Shown piece after piece: positions 13,664 through 26,200 of a stretch of 64,000 bases of DNA. Under the pieces are notes generated by a model. The model was not told the origin of the DNA. It ran no database searches and saw only the letters and a list, made by a program, of their open reading frames with translations. The DNA lies in assembly GCF_028502605.1 (NCBI RefSeq), contig NC_079234.1:3162001-3226000 (forward strand), given 5' to 3'. Source of the DNA: Trichoderma breve (lineage: Eukaryota > Ascomycota > Sordariomycetes > Hypocreales > Hypocreaceae). The translations under genes were made by a program, and so were the position numbers. How positions within the stretch are numbered: position 1 is the stretch's first letter; every line of letters begins with the position of its first letter.

Positions 13664-15754
13664 AAGTTCTGTAGCCTTAGATTGAGACAATCTGAGTTGT
13701 TCTTTAAGCCACTTATCTATTGTTAGTAGTCCTTGTCATGTGTCAGCCTGTAATTTGCACTATGGGCCCGGGTGTGATGTTTCCACCACTCTCGGTTCTC
13801 GCGGGATTTCGGCAAATACTTCATTCGGAGCTACATCCTTGGAACATAGTGCTTACTGTCACTAAGATACATATGTACTCTTAGTACTCATATCTGTTGT
13901 TGCAACCACTTACAACAAGTTGGCGACACAGCATATAGCCAAGCCTATTAGTCTATGCCGCAATAAGTTCGCTAAAACAGTTGCCATTTGTAAGAATAAC
14001 TCTACCTTCAACCAGCATATTCCTAGAAGAAGCAGCAGTTTCCATTATCTTGACAGATCCACGACTGCATAAGGTAGGTAACATTCACCGTTGCATAGCC
14101 GGTAACCGACATGCCACATGGCCACAAAGTCTTTTTTGCGACTATTTTTTAGGCAACGGATCTAAATAGACCTTCTTCCTTGTTCCGAATTTGGTGATAT
14201 TATTTGACGCATTGCTAGATTCTCTATTTTGCATTATATCTCAATATGTAGATGGCTATAAATAGGTATACTTGCGCTATTGGAAATGTTCTCACCGCGG
14301 GGCGGATACTGGGCGGATACTGTCTTCTTGTCTTCGGGCAGCAGGGCAGCATGTCTTATTGTAGCTCTCCATGCATGTAGTCAGACTAGACAGACTACTT
14401 AGGTAGTATTTTCTATGGAATAGACATGGATTGAGGAATTTGAGAGATGAAATGAGAAGAAATGTATATCCAAAGCCATCTATAATCATACCTGCAGTTA
14501 CTTTGAAAGAAAGGCCTCTGACAACTCACAACCGTCAGCAAGGACTATCACATGAGAATGTTTCCTCAGTGTGTAAAGACGTCTCCGAGAAATTTCCGCA
14601 TTGAGTGATAGTTCGCCGCTTCCACGACAGGTTGCCGTGCATTGACAAGAGACTTGGTGTTGTAAGAACTAATAGACGGGTGAAGCGGATACCCTAGGAT
14701 CAATTGCTGCAACTAGCAACTTGAACCCTTTACTATATACACAGCACCTATCTTTGTTGTAACCCTAAGCTTACATTCGTCTACATTCGCCTATCGTTCT
14801 TTCGGCCATCCCACAACGATATACTAGTTGCGGCTCTGTCAAAAAGTGACAGTCACCAGACACTCTACGTGATGCAAACCTCCCCCTGTCCCAGCAAAAT
14901 GCCTAGCCCCATGCAGCTATTCGGGCAACTTGATCACACCAGGTTAGGCAACCTCTTGAGTCCCCCCCAAATTCACAGACACCGAAGATGAAACCTATTT
15001 TTGCTTCTCGGGAGCGTTAGTTTGATCCTTGTGGAGCCCGTCAAAGCAGCCGTACGCCTTACTTACACGTACATACAGACAATTCAATCAATCCAACTCT
15101 GGCACAGCCACACTGACAGACACACTTACACACTCACACACTTGCTACCAACGCCAAAAAGCTGCGAGACCGGGTCGATTGAGCTCGATTTCTTGTTGCG
15201 ACGGCGAGTCTAGTTCCTCCGCGGCATCTCCGCCGATGCAATTGCATGCGGCCGGCGGTCGGCGGCTGGTCGCAGCAACAGCGAGCCCATTGAGCTGAAA
15301 CCGCGGAATGCAGCTTCATCTCCTGCGTCTCCGCACGAAAGGATTAACATGGATGGGTGAAACAAGGGTCTGAGTGTTTTGAAGTCACCCAACAGCATGG
15401 AAACCCTTGTACTCTCTCCACAGAGCTGCAACCACGCGTTGGTTCCGCTGAGTTTTTTCTTCGCTGAGCTTCTAAATTTGCAGTCCACCATACATGTATG
15501 GCGGTCCTAGTCGGGCCAACGCACAGATTTCTGTAACCGAGGCCGGGCTGACCTGCGCAAGAGCCGCATTCGCTGTCGCAGCCTTGCCTCGCGCAATTGA
15601 GAAGCGCTTGGCGCGAGCAGACCGGGGGGTTGGGCTTGTTTTCTTAAGAATCGAGATGGTGCCGCATTGTGTTAGTGCCGGTTCGACACGTTTTCTAGAT
15701 GAAGTGTAACAGATTGCTTCCGGCTTAAGCGCTGTCATTAAAATCTAGTCCACA
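13664..15754. other. Intergenic, 2.1 kb
   Basis: No supportable gene. The first 1.1 kb is AT-rich. A perfect 14-bp palindrome (CCATACATGTATGG) lies at 15488-15501. The last 250 bases should hold the promoter of the membrane-protein gene at 15755. Confidence 0.5.
15488..15501. repeat. Perfect 14-bp palindrome CCATACATGTATGG
   Basis: A perfect self-complementary sequence, 254 bases before the start of the membrane-protein gene at 15755. Its core TACATGTA recurs through the intergenic DNA of this window. It could be a dimeric regulator site, which is inference. Confidence 0.75.
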
Positions 15755-17839
15755 ATGGCATCGAGGTTGCTCTTCTTGCTCAGCTGGCTGTGCGTATTGC
15801 TGCCGTTTGCCGCATCTTCGGAGCTCGTTGTCAGAAACCTGCCTGGAAAGTCGGCCGATGAGACCGTACACGAGGTTCGCAGGCGGCTTGCCAACAGGGT
15901 GAAGCGAACCGGCACAAATGTCATATTTGACAATTCGACTTCCTTTTCCCTAGGTCTCGACGGGCAAACAATCTTCAAGTAGTAAGTGTTATTAGTTCCT
16001 CTTTTCCTTTCGTAGAATTCCAGTTCTAACAGCACAACTTAAAAGCCCTTTTCTCGATGACAGCCCAGCGACTGTCACCATCGTATGCACAAAATGCTAC
16101 GTCAAAGGCCAGGCCAGCGCAAAGCTCACTGCCCAGGGCGAGTTCAATGTCAGTGCTGCCATTGGCCAAGCCAAAGACAGCTTCGAGAACACATTCAACA
16201 ACCTCACGCACTGGGCTAAGGACTTTGCAGAGGATGTTTTGGACAATTTCACAATCACAGACATCAAAGGAACATTCAACAAGATTGAGGAAATTGGCCC
16301 TCCGCCCATCGACCTGAATCTCGACCTCAAGCTGCCAGAGTACAACGTGGCCGTAAACTTGACAGACTTGGAGATCTACATGGAGATTGACACCATCCTC
16401 GCAGCCAGCATGACATACACCTTCAATATATATCAATCCAAAACGATTGTCGGTGTGTCCCTTGATGACGAGTTGCTCCTGGGTGCCGTCTTCTCTATTG
16501 ATCTTATTTTCAGCGTTGACAGCGAGATCGATATCCGCAGCGGGTTTCACGTCCGCTTCGACAACATAATAACCCAGATTGCCCTATTTAGCGAAGAAGC
16601 CTCGAAAATCGACTTGTAAGTCTCTTCATTCCATGTCGTGCCACGATAAGGCACAGTACAAGAACATATGAATAGCTGCTAACAAAGGCCCCTCTACAGC
16701 GATGGAGGCAAGATTGCATTCCTCCCCGTAACAATCCAATACGGCCAAGTCATCCTAAAGGCAATCCTCCGCGTGGAGGCTCGCATTGGCATCGCCTTTG
16801 AGACCTTTTTGGGCTCCCTCCACGTCGGATCAGAAGTCTCAGGACCCCTCAAAGTCGGTGCCGGAGTGGAGGCACGCATATACGCCAACGTTGCCGAGTT
16901 CATCACAAACATCACTCTCAACGAAGTCGACTCTCTCAAAAAGAGAGACGACAGCGATACTGACACTGACAACTGTCAGTTAACCATAGACCAGGGCTTC
17001 ACCTTTGGCATCGGTGCCGCAGCTGGCGCCTCTGTTGAACTCCTCGGCAACACCTGGGGCCCTTCGCCAGAGACAGAGATTCCTCTCTTCTTCACCACGC
17101 TGGCAGCAGCTTGTATTACTAGCAAATCTTCAGCACCGACCATAGTCACAACAACAGCCACTACAACAGCTGCATCATCTGCCCCCAAGAAACGTGCTGA
17201 TGGCCCCTCCGTGACAAGCACAGTCACCACCGAGACCATATCAGCCACCGTCTGCGCCTCCTCCGGCCTGATCAACTGCCCAGCCTCCATGCAAAGTGTG
17301 CAAAGAACCGTTGTCACAAAGACGCTCACGTCGACCATCACACCCGGCGTGTCTGTTGCTTGGACTACAGGCCCCGCATCCACCTTCCAGACGGTCGACT
17401 TTCAGGACGACGCCGTGACCATGACAAGCTCATCCGGCAAGCCAAAGTCCTACACTCCACCCCCTCCTCCTCCTCCTCCAACAAGCACATCATCAACCCC
17501 AGGTTCAGCCGCAGGCGATTCATCAACCGGAGAAAAGTCCGGGAAGCACCGCGTAAGCAACGCCGTCATCATCGGCGTCAGTGTCGGTCTCGGCGTCCCA
17601 GTCCTCCTCGCCGCCATAGGAGCATTCATGTAAGTCAAAAAGCCTTCTCCCTTCTCAAAGCTCCTCCTCTATGGGTCCTATTTCTTTTCTCGGTGCTAAC
17701 AGGTCATGCCTCTAGTTACTTCTTCCGACGACACCGCAAGGCATCGTCCACATTGGTAAAAGCAGAGACTACTGTTGTGGGCACCAAGGCACAGCCAGTC
17801 GTGGCTTCTTATGCCCCAGTCCGCCCAGAAGATGATTGA
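15755..17839 (+). CDS. Secreted-type single-pass membrane protein of unknown function
   Basis: Four exons: 15755-15981, 16046-16615, 16700-17629 and 17716-17839, 616 residues. Introns are 64, 84 and 86 nt. In introns 1 and 3 an earlier AG would cause an immediate stop, which fixes the acceptors used. It starts with a signal peptide (MASRLLFLLSWLCVLLPFAA). A long extracellular beta-rich part begins with a CTKC pair and has many NxT sites. A Ser/Thr-rich stalk with a run of eight prolines follows. One TM segment at about 555-577 (AVIIGVSVGLGVPVLLAAIG) is followed by FFRRHRK and a short cytoplasmic tail. Intron 3 falls exactly at the TM end. The layout is like cell-wall stress sensors or mucin-like wall proteins, but there is no WSC domain. 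I do not recognise the ectodomain with certainty; similar large fungal ectodomains are catalogued as DUFs. Function unknown. Confidence 0.85.
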
Positions 17840-18465
17840 TGATTTTTCTTTTTCTTTGTTTTATACCCCTGTTTTCGTCTTTCAGCCATGTTCTCATGTT
17901 TTCTTCATCCGACATCATGTGATTGCCGTGCTGCCCCCATCGCCGTTGCCACGGTGGGTCTCAGAGGCTGGGAGCTTGACTTGCATCCGACAAGTGGGCT
18001 CCAGCTCTCGGCAGAGGCCGAAAAGATCGACAAGAGATGGACCTTGTACAATAGTGGATTAGTCCTAGTATTCAAGTTACACGTATGCAAGTGGAACTGC
18101 AGGAAATATGTCCTGGCTGGGTAGTTGAGTTGAGCACTGTTAGTTGGTAGTCAATTACGATCTCACAGCAACGAAAAAAGTCAAATATAGTAAAGTCTTA
18201 TCATTAGTGTATTATGTGTAGTATGCTGTCTATACCCCATACCATTCTCTCCTATATGCAGAGTATCGTCCAGGTATATCCATCCATTTTTAAAACGCCG
18301 CCCAAATGCTAAATCAAAATATCTATCGTAGGGGATATCATTCTAAAAGAAAAAATCGTGTCTATCATGCTGTATGATTGTATGATTGGTTTGATTTGGT
18401 GGTTTCGATTGGTTGGTTTGTTCGTGCAGTCTGGTGTTTGTGTGATTGTATTCATGTTTGTTGAT
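17840..18465. other. Convergent intergenic, two 3' ends
   Basis: The membrane-protein gene (plus) and the MFS gene (minus) both end into this 626-base gap. It is AT-rich from about 18170, as expected for 3' UTRs and polyadenylation regions. No gene seen. Confidence 0.6.
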
Positions 18466-20443
18466 TTATGGGTTGCTGACGTAGCTCCTCGCCCTCCTCA
18501 GGTCAAGATCAGTGTCAGCATTGTCTCGAACAGCGCTGCCGTTGGTGGGAACCCTCTGAGCCTTTTCGAGATCATTGGGGCCCGTGGTGGTTGGGACCTC
18601 ATCATCACCGCCATAGGCATACTTGCTGCGAGCACGGATCTTAGCGCCCCAGATCCAGAAGCAGTAGGGAATAGCGCAGCAAGCCAAGCTAATGAATGCC
18701 AACAGCGAAGAGGCCCACTGGTCACCAAGTCGGTGGTACATCTGCTCAGTGAACAAAACCACGCCAGCACCCCAGAAACTTCGGATACATGTCTTGGCGG
18801 CGAGGGCAGAAGCGGCTTGGTGCTGGTAGGAGTCGACCAGGTAGTTGTTTGCAGAGTTGTAAAGGAAGATGAAGCCGAAGCCAACGGGGAAGCCACCCAG
18901 AGCGGGGCCGACCCAGATGAGATCTGTGTACGAGGTCCATGCGAAGATGAACAAGCCAATAGGGATGCACCAGCAAGAGATCATCATGGGAATCAAGCGA
19001 ACCTCCGCAGGCGGCTTTCCGTTGTATTTGTGAACCATCTTGATGTAGTGCTTGTTGACAAGTGGAGAGAGGACCGCAGAGAGAAGGACACCGACGGCCA
19101 AGGGGATGAACATCAAACCAGTGTTGCCGGCATTCCATCCCTTGCCCTCCTGGAAGACAATGGGGAAAGCAACGAAGAACATGTAAAGCAAGCCGTAGAG
19201 AACGCTCATGTACAGCGAAATGAGGAGGACGATGAGCTCCTGGAAGAGCAGCTGGAAGGGTCGGACCATGAAAACGGTGAGTCGTTCGCCCATGGACCGC
19301 TCATCAATGTCTTGTTCGGTAACGTAGCTCTCATCACCAGTGGTCTCACGCAGCTTCTTGGCGCGGCGAGCAAGGATTGTAGGCGCGTAAGTTTCGGGGA
19401 CGGTGAATGTGATGAGAATCCAGACGACACCGGCCAGGATAATCTGGATATAGTACAGCCAGCGCCAGCCAGCGCCATCAGCAAGGAAGCCACCAACAAG
19501 AGGGCCAACTGGATTGCAATTTGGTTAGATGATTTGATCTAATTAAGATACTTGGTTTGGGAAGTACTCACTAGCAGGTCCAATAAAGGGAGCGGCAGAA
19601 AAGGCGGCCATGGGAACACCACGCTCCTCGTTCCTCCACAGATCCGCAAGCGTACCGCCGACCAGGGTCATGGGGGCCGAAAAGGCGATGCCATCGATGG
19701 CACGGCAGACGATCAGGGTTCCGATATTCTTTGAGACGGCGCAGGGGATGATGAAGATGACGGCAAGGAAAAGTGTCGATCCGCTACATAGTGTGTTAGT
19801 ATTCAATGATTTTCGTCTTTAATTGTGCGCAGTGATGGGCTTACTAAATGACTCGTCGTCCAAATACCTCAGACAGGGGCGCAAAAGCCATAGGTCCAAC
19901 ACCAAAGCCAATGACAAAGACCGAAATCGTGAGAAATGCAACCTCCAGGCTGACGTGAAATTCCTCAGCCGGGCCAACCAGATCCGCAGTGATGACAGCC
20001 GAACAAAATGCCACAACAAAGCAAGTAAGAGCAACAACCATGGTGCAGTACCATTTGTATGCCTTGGACCAATTCTTAGGGTTCTCAGGGTCGTCAGGGG
20101 TAAAAGTTACCAGCTGGTAACGCTTTTCATTTCCTGGACCAGCGACGGACGGAGGCTCGATTGGGCCCGGGATAGTGCCCGTGTGAGATGTGACGCGGTA
20201 CTCATCGAAGTTGGCATCGCGGCTAAGGGTGCGATAGGGCAAGTTGACATCGAGGTTGGGGTCGTAGGTCTCCTTTTGGGACCTTGCAGAAATTGAACCG
20301 CGTCTTGAAGCTCTTGAAGCAGTTGAACCGCGTCTCGCAGCGTTGGAAGGTCGGCGGATGGGTTGAAAATGTAGCTCTTTATCCACATCTGTAGCTGCTC
20401 CCTCTAGAGTTGAAGAGGAGTCTGTTGAAGGTAATCCCGCCAT
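18466..20443 (-). CDS. MFS transporter, DHA1 family (polyamine/multidrug, Tpo/Flu type)
   Basis: A proton-driven membrane exporter of drugs or polyamines, probably at the plasma membrane. Three exons: 20443-19845, 19783-19572 and 19508-18466, 617 residues; introns are 61 and 63 nt, and both joins fall inside conserved MFS motifs. The ATG at 20443 is chosen because upstream codons are a Thr/His/Leu low-complexity run from a CA-repeat leader. The first ~160 residues are a cytosolic, Ser/Arg-rich tail (repeats of RRGS type) with likely phosphorylation sites. The family signature [15 protein letters not shown] comes just before TM1. The A-motif-like [18 protein letters not shown] is split by intron 1, and [17 protein letters not shown] by intron 2. 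About twelve TM segments can be seen. The long loop contains [17 protein letters not shown], typical of the DHA1 Tpo branch. The substrate cannot be read from sequence. Confidence 0.93.
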
Positions 20444-20556
20444 AGCGGATAGAATAGATGGATGGTAACTAAGATATGCACAAGTGGACTGATAATAGCA
20501 GAAGGAAGGGTAATGTTGCAAGTGGATGTCAGATGGCCAGATGCAAGATGTCGAAA

Positions 20557-20623
20557 GTGTGTGTGTGTATGTAAGTGTAAGTGTGAGTGGGAAATGTGTG
20601 TGTGTGAGAGTGTGCGAGTGTGC
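20557..20623. repeat. GT/CA-rich microsatellite in the MFS leader
   Basis: Interrupted GTGTGT runs (CACACA on the gene strand) lie 114-180 bases upstream of the MFS start codon, between it and a TATATATA element. Probably in the 5' UTR. Confidence 0.75.
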
Positions 20624-20663
20624 TCGAATCAGGCCATCATGATCCTGGCGTGGCGTGCCCTTG

Positions 20664-20672
20664 ATATATATA
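20664..20672 (-). promoter_or_regulatory. TATA-box candidate of the MFS transporter gene
   Basis: ATATATATA on the minus strand, about 221 bases before the ATG at 20443. With the CA-repeat leader between them, this gives a reasonable core promoter position. Not tested. Confidence 0.45.
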
Positions 20673-23182
20673 CTCACTTACAAGATCCAAAAGCTCTCGA
20701 TGGTTTGCTATATCTCACTCCCAAAGAGCTGCTCTGTAACCTCGGTCCATTCGTCCGACCAACGCAAAGCCGACGCCGGACGTCATCGTCTTGGCCAGGG
20801 GAAGCAAGAGCCAAGGGTTGCGGCTGCCGCAAGCAGATAGCTGGACGCGCCCCACTGCGGCCTGGCTGGTGGATGAAAAAAAGTTTCATCATGGCAAGTG
20901 CCGCCATTGGCCAGCGCGGATGAAGCCGAGCAGAAAACAGTGCAGCTGCCCAAAAACAACCATAACCGGGCACGGGCCCCACTCAGTCCATCGTGATCCA
21001 GAAGCTTGAGCGGCTTATCGCCAGCCCTGCTGCACGTTTGAATTCGTGATTGGACGATAAGCCGCGGTTATGCGGGTCTTGGAAAAGGAAATAAATCCCT
21101 TAGCGTGAAAATTATTCCCAGCTCCACTGGCCAGGGGGGAGCTTAGCGTCACAGTTGACGCAGCAGAATCTTCTCGAGAAGCATTGCCGCGAGACATAGC
21201 CGTGACTTGTGCCTGAGCACGCCGCGATGTTTGCCGCAAGGATTAATTACAAAAACTTGGCAAAATGACCTGCGGGATCCTTTGAAATCATTCTCTAGAC
21301 CAGCTTCCCCTCTTTCAGCGTTAAAATCGATCAATTATTCATGGAGTCCGACCTCGATCGGCAGCTGGTGTCGGTACCATCGCCGCTTGCTCGGAAAGGT
21401 GGGTCTCCCGGCTATGGTTCCGGAATAACGGAATCGGTTGTCGTCTCGCAGCCACAATTTCCATTTGGCATCGTGGAAGATGCAAGGAGCCGCACCTTGT
21501 TTGTACATACGTTATTGAGCAGCTCGTGACGACATGCTGCATGGGCTGCTACTGTAAGCTTGGAGCTTTCGATGAGAGCAACTGGCAAAGGACGTCACAT
21601 ATGTCAACAGTAGGAAAGCGCAAAACAAACATCAGCAGCTTCAACGGAATCACATTTTTCGTCCCAACCCTAACCATGACATCAGAAAGTAGAGCCAAAA
21701 AAAAAAAGCCTCGAAGAACAAATCCAGAAGCTTTTGGGTCCTAATTTAAATTTCTTCTCTCCCTGATCTAGTTACAGTTTCCTAATTGGGCATGTCTCAT
21801 GGCGCGCTAAGGCTGTTCTCTCAATATCCACTGCTTCCATCGAACACGCGTGTACACCACGTTCCAGCTTTACTAAGCAGGTTGGACCTTTGTTTCCGTC
21901 GAGTATGCTTAACGGGATTAAAGCCGGATTGCATGGATCAGCGACTCCGGCTCCAAGACTACTCGGCTAAGTCTGCAAGTAATATGGTGTCTCTTGATGT
22001 GCAGTCCCCGGAATCCCAAGTTCCATGGAACGGATTGGACTAGTTCACGCAAAATTCCTAGGTCACATCAGCTAGAATCCAGCCGCGTCTAGGCCTGCAA
22101 TGAAGCCGTCTATTGAGCTGATAAGACGGCTAGTTCTGCGAGGTCAGACCCATAATTCTCTTCGTGATAAATGAGTCGCCTCGTCTGTGCTCATCACGGT
22201 GCTCCACATTTACATGTAACTCGTACGAGTTGGATGTAAATGTCTTACGCCTCTGATGTATCGTAAGGAGTGCCCGTCTATCTGCCCTTAAACGACGGCA
22301 ATGAGAGCTCCGATGACGGACACGAATAGCCGATCTACTTGACATGGAGAGTATATCCATGAGATCGTGCAGTCGAATCCATACCACGAGTCACGAAGGT
22401 TGAAAGCTGCAACACCAGCTTGCCACCTCGAGATTGTATATATGCCAGGATTTCAGGCAACAATCAAGTTTGGAATCTTTCTTCATTTCCCCTCTTTCAT
22501 CTGTCTGCTAGCTCGTCAGCTTAACTCCAAGTCCTATAAATGCCACCCTCCATCATGTTCAACCCGGAATCGCGTATACTTCGATTCCAGCAGATAGCCG
22601 CCCGTCTTACGATTGTCCGTCCGGCTTCCATGGAAACCACTCAAAACTCCGTGGAAGGCTAATAAAACAGCTGCCTCGCTGCTTCGCGCTCTTGATGGTG
22701 CCCAATGCAACGTTTGAGTGGTCGAGTGGTTGAGTGATTCCGTATCGAATCCGCTTATCAACTCCGTTGACGAGACCCCCTGTCACCTACCTATCCAGCA
22801 GGACGACTGTATCGAATCCTTCACTCACATCAATGGCCCGCCCCTTTTTATTTTAAGATGCATTAAATTTGCCGTCTTACACTCCAATAAAAGTTCCACC
22901 GAGAGTCTACCCGTTGGACAAAATCATGTCACAAATAACGCTGGGGCTATCCACGATCCTTCTGGCACCAAAAGCCCTCCATTAACAGGCCCTAAACACT
23001 GGTCAACGAAGTAAATGGCATGTATGTATAACTCTCAAGCTAATTTTATGGAATGAAAACAATAGATAGACGATCCGATACCAACCCAGAACGACGCGAA
23101 CTCAATCTCACAACAACCATCAACTATCGAACACTGCCATTATAGATGAAACGATAGTTTACTCCATTTACCTGAATCAGAA

Positions 23183-23220
23183 ATTTTATTTATTTATTAT
23201 TTTGTTTGTTTGTTTGTTTT
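23183..23220. repeat. Simple repeats ATTT and TTTG
   Basis: Several ATTT units (23183-23199) run directly into five TTTG-type units (23201-23220). An ordinary microsatellite in intergenic DNA. Confidence 0.8.
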
Positions 23221-23652
23221 AATTTCTTTTTCCATTTTTTATCATATAATATTCGGCAATGTTCGGTTAACGAGTCATGGGGCTGAGGGTGGAGATGAGA
23301 CCGCAGTATCAATTCGAGATATTGAGCACAACGATAACCGAACCAACACTTCTCAGACTGCACATAATTAACGCAAGACTTCGGTAAAAAAAAAAAGTTT
23401 GGGGCAAGTTTGATGAATGATCTGATGGTCAGGATAGCATGCAACCGACGATTTCTCACTATTGCTACATCACTCCCCCTCGACAGCCCAACTCCAAAGG
23501 CTGACATCGTCGCTTTTCCTCCGACAAATACAGCAACCTATGCAGCAAATGGATAGAAAATTTCAGACATCGATCTCCACAGATAAAATATTACTCCATA
23601 AGCAATATTTTACTTACCAGCCCCTTGCTACGGAAAAAATATGCAGTATACG

Positions 23653-23678
23653 CATACTACAACCGCTTTCAACGAGCG
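23653..23678 (+). repeat. 26-bp direct repeat, copy 1 (with hairpin CCGCT/AGCGG)
   Basis: Identical over 26 bases to 23854-23879; the match extends four more bases with one mismatch. This copy includes a 5-bp stem CCGCT...AGCGG around a 7-base loop TTCAACG. Confidence 0.8.
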
Positions 23679-23853
23679 GCTGTTACCTAGCTCCTCGCTC
23701 TCATGCCTAGTTATTCTCTCTCCATCTTCATCGCAACCCAGATTTCAATCACAAAGGTTGCTTCTTTGCATTTGAGCTCAGTGCCTTTGGCCCTTTTGTG
23801 TTTTCTTCTCTTTGCTTGTTTTGTTCATTTGGGATCCCTAGCTTGATCCCTCA

Positions 23854-23879
23854 CATACTACAACCGCTTTCAACGAGCG
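23854..23879 (+). repeat. 26-bp direct repeat, copy 2
   Basis: Second copy, 201 bases after the first. The base after the repeat differs (A for G), which weakens the hairpin stem by one pair. Confidence 0.8.
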
Positions 23880-26143
23880 ACTGACTCTTATATCACATAT
23901 TACAGTGCAACCAGTTTTGACTAACAACCTTCCGATGGCAAAAAGAACGGAACGTCCATAAAAGAAATACTAGGAAGCAATAATCCAGATCTCCAGATCC
24001 CACGAAGCCGAAGCAACCGCGATTACATACCTACAAGCGCTCTATTTGATCTCATATATATGGAGGCGATACCACTATGTACGATATCATTCTTTGTAAG
24101 CAGACCAGAAACTTGCCACACAGAGAAGGTAACATTCGTCAAAGCAGCCTCGGAGGCGGAAAAAATATTCCGCTCCGTAGTTCAGACTCCAATCTCAGTC
24201 CAAAACCGTAGAATTCCAGATGCCGACAACTAGTCAATGCCGATTACGAGCCATACCAATTGTGAATCAGGAAAAAGTCTTCAGCATCACGCTTCACAGA
24301 CTCAGTGGGGGGGCACTCTCTTTTTAGCTCAGAAGCTAAATCTTGTGTTATCAGAAGCTTGCAGAGAAGAAGAGGACAGCAAGACAGATGTTGCAGCCAA
24401 AAATAAAAAGAGAGAGCTTCTTGCGAGCTGGAACTACTGTACTTGTGGCACATGTCATCGCGTATCCAGTCTTGTAGATGCACCGTTCCCAGTTCTAGAC
24501 CTTTCACCCAGCTCCCACAATTTCGCACTGCTTGTCATCGGTGGGGGGAGGCAAACTCGCAGCTACACCACCAGAGAGGCAAGAAGAAGATAGAAGAAAA
24601 GGCATTCTGGTTGTGGAACGTAGATGAACTCTTCACCGCTGTTATGACAGTCAGCCGTCACAGAAAAAAATGGCCGAACGCAGATCGCAACATTTCACAG
24701 CTGAATCACACGCCCATAGTAACCTCCTCCAGGTCCTAGTTTGCTAAAAACCATCATGGCTCGCGATTATCGTTCCCTCGATCTGAGACCAAACGATTGC
24801 AAATACTAAAAAAGAGAGCATTCTCGCCCAAGTGGCGTATTTTACCTTGCCTTGCGGTCTAGCCCATGGCGCAGGTGGCGACGATCCCCCGCAGCAAGGA
24901 TTGGCAAATTGATAAGAGAAGAAAGCTGGTGTTCGCTGCTCAGGACGTGATTAGCCAACCAAGGGTCTGCCATTCCACCATGATGGCGGCGTTCGTGCAT
25001 TAGCAGCAAGCAAGCATGAAGACGAGACGGGCAGGTATGACGCACCGGGCTTGGGACGGCGGCGGGGGGGCAGCAGAGAGAGAGCCCAAAGACGTGCAGC
25101 TATTCCCAGCCCAGCGGACTGACGAAGTGCCCTTATCCGCAGCTCTTTGCTGGCAGACGATACCCTTTTGCCGCCGCCATCGTCGATGTAGCTCGCAGCA
25201 TATCCACGTATCGTATCCTCAGTACAGCATTTGCTGGCTGCAGCGGTGTGCTGGAGTCTGACTGGCCCTGGGGGAGCAGCAAGCAGCAGCAGCAGGCTGT
25301 CGGAGACATAGCAAACCGTAAAATCCCGTCGACTCGACGTTGGAATGCCCACTTTGGAGTCATGTGTCGCCTGGGTCCGCTGGTGATATTTATGGAACAG
25401 CCGCTCGTACCGCGCCAAGCCAGAATAGATCCTGGGAAAGCAAACAGCGAGGCTCGACTTTTACCTCGTTAGAAGAAAAGAAAACTGAGATAAAGTCTGC
25501 AGTGCCATCGTCCAAGAGCATCGGCGTACTGTGAATGAGCCGGTTCATGTCGTCAAAGGCCAAGCGACGTGGCCGGGGCTGTGACGATCTCCAAAGTCGT
25601 TTCATGCCTCGCGTTTCGTAACGAGATATTCCCAAGACAGATGTACTGTATCATCAATGTAGGCTCGGCTTAGTTTGTCATGGCTGGGGAAACTAGTTCA
25701 GTGGGGCGCGTTGATCATCTTCGTCCACAGAAAAATCGGAGGGGCAGGCTAACAGCGCATGAGTCTAGAAACTTTTGGATATAATATGGATGTCGCTGAT
25801 ACGTGTAAGTCCACCATATGCATGCATGTATACTCGCCGGTGTAAGTGCCATGTCTTCAACCGGAAGTTTCAACGGCCGATGGACAACGACGCAACACCA
25901 AGGGGAAGAAGGGGCACGGGGCAAGGCAACATGAACCTTGCAAACATGGAAGCCCGATCTTCATCGGCAGATGAGAAAAATTCGGGGTCTCAGACTCTAG
26001 GGTATCGACTATCGACCCTGCACAACAAGCCTGCCTATCAGGGTCTGGCGGAGGATCGTCGCTTGGTTGTTGCATCCAGTAGGAGGCATCTGTAGCAGGA
26101 CTAACAACTGAATGCTACCGTTACCAGGTTCTAGAGTCTCCTG

Positions 26144-26200
26144 TAAGGGTATCCCTTAACTGGGGTACGCAGTCCAAGTGACGTCGAAACGCTACCCCAG
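26144..26200. repeat. Two adjacent inverted repeats
   Basis: TAAGGG/CCCTTA (26144-26149, 26153-26158, 3-base loop) is followed two bases later by CTGGGGTA/TACCCCAG (26160-26167, 26193-26200). The 25-base loop of the second contains TGACGTC, a CRE-like core. Confidence 0.75.

Noticed and set aside
18358..19542. 394-codon open frame on the plus strand
   Set aside because: It is antisense to the MFS transporter, whose minus-strand frame has clear MFS motifs; the plus frame is a shadow rich in Glu/Asp/Val as expected opposite a membrane protein.
22700..22770. tRNA-like A-box and TCGAATCC segment
   Set aside because: The distance between the A-box-like and B-box-like parts is too short, and no acceptor stem or anticodon arm can be drawn.
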